Below the pieces are notes generated by a model. It ran no database searches, was not told the DNA's origin, and was given only the letters and a program-made list of their open reading frames with translations. From NCBI GenBank assembly GCA_019358895.1, contig JAHHIG010000003.1, forward strand, positions 358,804 to 422,803: a DNA stretch of 64,000 nucleotides. Reading direction: 5' to 3'. Source of the DNA: Tildeniella nuda ZEHNDER 1965/U140 (lineage in GTDB: Bacteria > Cyanobacteriota > Cyanobacteriia > Leptolyngbyales > Leptolyngbyaceae). Made by a program: the position numbers and the translations under genes. Of the stretch, positions 63,876 to 64,000 are shown one piece after another; positions within the stretch are counted from its first letter, which is position 1, and the number at the start of each line of letters is the position of its first letter.

Positions 63876-64000
63876 ATGACCATAGCTGTAGGGCGTGCAC
63901 CAGCGAGTCGTGGAGCGTTTGACGTACTCGACGACTGGCTGAAGCGCGACCGCTTCGTCTTTATCGGTTGGTCGGGACTGCTGCTGTTTCCCTGCGCGTA
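63876..64000 (+). CDS. psbD: Photosystem II D2 protein (5' part)
   Basis: The ATG at 63876, with GGAG upstream, begins [20 protein letters not shown], then [20 protein letters not shown], the exact opening of cyanobacterial D2. Only about 41 codons are in the window. D2 binds the quinone QA and reaction-centre chlorophylls in thylakoid photosystem II. psbC would be expected to overlap its 3' end. The 329-bp upstream region (63547-63875) holds its promoter and leader; no other gene is supported there. Confidence 0.98.
   Translation, partial: MTIAVGRAPASRGAFDVLDDWLKRDRFVFIGWSGLLLFPCA

Overview
The window is cyanobacterial chromosome. It ends inside psbD (photosystem II D2), carries a CrtO-type carotenoid ketolase, a Ycf23 homologue, a PatD-family protein and many GCGATCGC (HIP1) palindromes, and has the low-complexity 'CTTCTGCC' and 'GGGGAGGCAGGGGAAG' intergenic repeats common in filamentous cyanobacteria. 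The genus cannot be fixed from this sequence alone.

Region 1 (1-15828) is the right-hand part of a CRISPR-associated Tn7-like transposon (CAST) of type I-B. Its core runs in one direction: cas6, cas8, cas7 (devR-like), cas5, a two-spacer CRISPR array, tnsA, tnsB, tnsC and tniQ. There is no Cas3, Cas1 or Cas2, so the Cascade can bind but not degrade DNA. The stretch 1-4900 upstream holds decayed insertion sequences, two hypothetical genes and a partial gene, and is read here as cargo. The left end was not seen. The right end is three 20-bp-spaced AT-rich repeats (putative TnsB sites) finishing in ACA at 15828. It lies inside the 5' part of a minus-strand ssb-like gene, of which only about 30 codons remain.

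The main discovery is that the last CRISPR spacer (9040-9076, homology running to 9081) reads, codon for codon, as the N-terminus of that same ssb-like protein: SVGLNKWIVSGNL follows the first residue in both. Almost all mismatches are synonymous. The protospacer begins directly after the ssb ATG, so the start codon sits in the PAM position, and the transposon junction lies 45-50 bp beyond the PAM-distal side. This is the geometry expected of RNA-guided transposition. The element therefore appears to have homed into ssb with its own guide; no TnsD gene is visible in the window.

Region 2 (15829-64000) is host chromosome: crtO, a saccharopine-dehydrogenase-like gene, a Ycf23 homologue, an rRNA methyltransferase, a DUF815 ATPase, a Fur-family regulator, purS behind a large minisatellite, an S4 protein, a glycosyltransferase, DUF3095, an aminotransferase, a RecB-like nuclease, a LysR/NTF2-like/GST cluster, an IS1 remnant with a MITE-like insertion, a large membrane protein, an acyltransferase, a degenerate serine recombinase, an LpxB-like protein, yidD, a VanX-like dipeptidase, a WD40 protein kinase, a fused peptide-ABC ATPase, a zinc-finger protein, patD, rel/spoT, rpsU, an amidase, and psbD at the right edge.

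From 57998 to 63546 six minus-strand genes (CHAD, AdoMet decarboxylase, DUF4178, spermidine-synthase-like, FemX-like, DUF350) form a compact cluster that looks like a polyamine- and membrane-linked system.
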